A DNA stretch of 32,609 bases from Actinomycetes bacterium (GTDB lineage Bacteria > Actinomycetota > Actinomycetes > Mycobacteriales > Mycobacteriaceae). Position numbers and translations under genes: made by a program. Shown here one piece after another: positions 30,181 through 32,609 of the stretch. The notes under the pieces were generated by a model. That model saw nothing but the letters and a program-made list of their open reading frames with translations, was not told where the DNA came from and ran no database searches. Each line of letters opens with the position of its first letter. The first letter of the stretch is position 1. The stretch spans positions 1-32,609 of the forward strand of contig JAEXZY010000088.1 in assembly GCA_023404955.1 (NCBI GenBank), given 5' to 3'.

Positions 30181-32609
30181 GGCGGGTCGAGCCACCCGAC
30201 CTGGACCAGCTCGTCGCCGCGGCCGCGCACCGACAGAACACCGCGCCCCGGCGGCAGCGCCGAGGGACGGGTACTGCCCAGCAGCGTTCCCTCCTCCGGC
30301 GAGGCGCTCATCATGACGCCGCAGCACCCCATCTCGCGCAGTCGGGCGAGCACCGGGTCGAACATCGCCCGGGCCGCCCCGCCGGACCGGCGGGCGACGA
30401 CGAGGTGGAGGCCGAGGTCCTTGGCATGCGGCAGGAAGTCGGCCAACGGGGTCAGCGGATTGCCGGTGGCACCGGCCACCAGGTCGTAGTCGTCGATGAC
30501 GACGTAGATCTCCGGTCCGGTCCACCACGAGCGCGACCGCAGCGCTCGCTGGGTGACGTGTTCGTCGGGCATGCGGGCGGTCAATCGGGTGGTCAACGCG
30601 CTCAGCCGGGCCTGGAGGGCCACCGGTGAGGCGGAATAGCCTGCCAGATGGTCGGTCTCGACCACCCCGAGCAGCGTTCGGCGGTAATCGACGAGCTCGA
30701 GGGAGATCTGTTGCGGGGTGTGCGTCCGCACCAGATCGGTGCACAGAGTGCGCAGCAGAGCAGTTTTGCCGGATTCGCCGTCGCCGAGGATCAACAGGTG
30801 TGGGTGTTCGGTGAACGCGAGCGTGGCGGCGCCCAGATCACGCTCACGCAGGCCGAGGAGCACCTGCCCGGGCCGACGCGCACCGGTGCTGATCGTATCG
30901 TGATACACGGTGGCGGGCAGCAATTCGACCCGCGGTGCACATAGTCCCGCGGCATGGGTGCGAACCTTCGCTGTGCCCGGCAGGGCGATCGCCATCTGGT
31001 GACCGTCGCGAGTCAGGCCACGCCCGGGCGCGGCGGCACTCAGCTCGCGTGCGCGGCGCCGATCCATCTCGGACTCGGCGGGCTCTCCGAGTCGCAGTTC
31101 GATGCGCGTGCCGATCTGGTCCTTCAGCGCAGGGCGCAGATCGGCCCACCGGGATGCGGTCAGCACCACGTGCACGCCATGGGACAGTCCACGCGCCGCG
31201 AGCGCGGTGATCGCAGCCTCCAGCGCGTCGAAATCACTGCGCACCGTGGACCATCCGTCGACGACGAGGAACACGTCCGGGTCGGTCGCTCCGCGGGCGT
31301 TCTCCTCCCGCTGGCGCAACACGGCGTCGAGGTGGGCGACGGTGCGGCGGCACAAATCGGGCTCGTGCCGAGCCGCCACGCACCCGACCTGCGGGAGGTC
31401 CCGCAGCGTGTTCAGCGCACCGCCGCCGAAGTCCAGGCAGTAGAACTGCACCTCGGCGGCATCGTGGCGCGCGGCCAGCGCGGCGATCAGTGTTCGCAGC
31501 GCCGTCGACTTGCCGGATTGCGGTGCGCCGACGATCGCGGCATTCCCTGTAGGACCGGACATGTCGACGACACAGGGCGCGTAACGCTGCTCAGCCGGAC
31601 GGTCGATCAGGCCGATCGGGACGCGCAGTGCACTCGGCGGGACTCTGTCGAGCAGGTCGTCGAGGATCGGTGCGCGCCGCAGCGGCGGCAACCACACCCG
31701 GTGCGCCTCGGGTCCGTGGCCGCGGAGCCGGTCCAGCATCGTCGCGAGCAGCGGTCGCGACGACGTCGCCCGCTCATGAGCCTGCGACAGCGTGAACGGT
31801 TGTGCCACAACACGTGCGGTCTCCGACGCCGTGGTCGCCACCGGAATAATGCCCGAGACGAAGGCCGTCTGGAAACGGGTCAGCTGGCCGGTTGCGGTCT
31901 TGAGGTAGCCGGCCCCCGGTTCGGCGGGCAGGTGATGGGCGTCGGGCACCCCGAGGACCGCGCGAGAGTCGGCCGCCGAGAACGTCTTCAGACAGATTCG
32001 GTAGGACAGGTGGGCGTCGAGCCCCCGCAGCCGTCCCTCGTCGAGCCGTTGGCTGGCCAGCAGGAGATGCACGCCCAGCGAGCGACCGAGCCGGCCCACC
32101 GCGACGAACAGATCGGCGAAATCGGGATGCTGGCTTAGCAACTCGGAGAACTCGTCGATGACGACGAACAGGGACGGCAGCGGCACCAACCCGGGGTCGC
32201 GCACGCGGGCATGACGATAGGCCGCGAGGTCGGCGAGATTCCCCGCCGCCCGCAACACCTCCTGTCTGCGAGTGATCTCCCCGGAGATCGCGTCACGCAT
32301 CCGCGCCACCAGTGGGGCCTCGTCGGCGAGATTGGTGATCACCGCCGACACATGACCGACCGCGTCCAGGCCGAGAAACGTCGCGCCACCTTTGAAGTCG
32401 ACGAGGACGAGGTTCAGCTCATCCGGCGGATGCGCGGTGATCATCCCGAGCACCAGGGTGCGCAGGAACTCCGACTTGCCCGAACCCGTCGCGCCCACAC
32501 ACAACCCGTGTGGCCCCATTCCGCCGGCCTTGCCTTCCTGGAACCCCGTACGTTCGTAGAGCTCCAGCGCTGCGCGATAGTCGGCCCGTGCTTCCGAAAG
32601 TTTTCCTGT
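30177..32609 (-). CDS. eccC4: ESX-4 secretion ATPase EccC4 (N-terminus beyond window)
   Basis: The FtsK/SpoIIIE-type motor ATPase of the ESX-4 secretion complex, embedded in the inner membrane. About 810 residues are visible; the frame stays open to the right edge, so the transmembrane N-terminus and the start are missing. Counting from the Met encoded at 32519, ATPase 1 has an intact Walker A GATGSGKS (9-16) and Walker B FVVIDEF (118-124). ATPase 2 has GAPQSGKS (331-338) with LVVDGW (418-423). ATPase 3 has GDGESGKT (579-586) with VVIDDYD. As in other EccC proteins, domains 2 and 3 have degenerate Walker B motifs and probably bind substrates rather than drive transport. The 3' end is followed at once by the Rv3446c-type gene. 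Confidence 0.96.
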   Translation of the reverse strand, partial: TGKLSEARADYRAALELYERTGFQEGKAGGMGPHGLCVGATGSGKSEFLRTLVLGMITAHPPDELNLVLVDFKGGATFLGLDAVGHVSAVITNLADEAPLVARMRDAISGEITRRQEVLRAAGNLADLAAYRHARVRDPGLVPLPSLFVVIDEFSELLSQHPDFADLFVAVGRLGRSLGVHLLLASQRLDEGRLRGLDAHLSYRICLKTFSAADSRAVLGVPDAHHLPAEPGAGYLKTATGQLTRFQTAFVSGIIPVATTASETARVVAQPFTLSQAHERATSSRPLLATMLDRLRGHGPEAHRVWLPPLRRAPILDDLLDRVPPSALRVPIGLIDRPAEQRYAPCVVDMSGPTGNAAIVGAPQSGKSTALRTLIAALAARHDAAEVQFYCLDFGGGALNTLRDLPQVGCVAARHEPDLCRRTVAHLDAVLRQREENARGATDPDVFLVVDGWSTVRSDFDALEAAITALAARGLSHGVHVVLTASRWADLRPALKDQIGTRIELRLGEPAESEMDRRRARELSAAAPGRGLTRDGHQMAIALPGTAKVRTHAAGLCAPRVELLPATVYHDTISTGARRPGQVLLGLRERDLGAATLAFTEHPHLLILGDGESGKTALLRTLCTDLVRTHTPQQISLELVDYRRTLLGVVETDHLAGYSASPVALQARLSALTTRLTARMPDEHVTQRALRSRSWWTGPEIYVVIDDYDLVAGATGNPLTPLADFLPHAKDLGLHLVVARRSGGAARAMFDPVLARLREMGCCGVMMSASPEEGTLLGSTRPSALPPGRGVLSVRGRGDELVQVGWLDPP

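Overview
The window is high-GC DNA with closely packed, often overlapping genes. Gene content and order match the chromosome of a mycobacterium, most likely a fast-growing Mycolicibacterium-type species. Most of it follows the M. tuberculosis block running from gcp/tsaD (Rv3419c) to eccC4 (Rv3447c), with accessory genes added. This assignment rests on remembered gene order and recognised protein motifs, not on a database search. No tRNA, rRNA, CRISPR array or insertion sequence was seen.

Region 1 (1-9917). A DUF222/HNH (13E12-family) gene, cut by the left window edge, converges on a long minus-strand chain. In transcription order the chain is: STAS-domain protein, nnr (NAD(P)HX repair), gadB, alr, an alpha/beta hydrolase, tsaE, tsaB, rimI, tsaD and a SnoaL-like protein. 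From alr to the SnoaL-like gene every junction overlaps, mostly as ATGA or GTGA. The tsaE/B/D genes make the t6A modification of tRNA; alr feeds the cell wall.

Region 2 (10159-17807). glmS (minus) is divergent from a hydrolase-fold gene whose nucleophile position is glycine. Next come two plus-strand genes of F420/FMN oxidoreductase families (LLM and PPOX), a TetR regulator, and a divergent acyl-CoA dehydrogenase. A near-perfect 30-bp palindrome lies between the last two and covers the -10 elements of both. After this come two minus-strand genes equivalent to Rv3440c/Rv3439c. They look like a type VII secretion substrate pair: a small partner with a C-terminal YxxxD motif, and a large WxG partner with a Pro/Glu-rich tail.

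Region 3 (17847-20381). glmM, rpsI and rplM, with a strong UUCG-capped terminator after rpsI and a good SigA-type promoter for rplM. That promoter overlaps the last codon of the next gene.

Region 4 (20378-28310). An ethanolamine catabolic island sits between rplM and esxT, genes that I recall as adjacent in M. tuberculosis. In transcription order it has an AcoR-like GAF regulator, an NAD-type aldehyde dehydrogenase followed by its own terminator, then ethanolamine permease, eutB, eutC and an exported HAD phosphatase resembling phosphorylcholine phosphatase. A plausible scheme is: the exported phosphatase releases ethanolamine or choline from phosphorylated head groups, the permease imports ethanolamine, EutBC makes acetaldehyde and ammonia, and the aldehyde dehydrogenase makes acetate. 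No microcompartment genes are present.

Region 5 (28366-32609). Part of the ESX-4 locus on the minus strand: eccC4 (N-terminus beyond the right edge), an Rv3446c-family membrane protein, esxU and esxT, ending in a 14-bp perfect hairpin that separates ESX-4 from the ethanolamine island.
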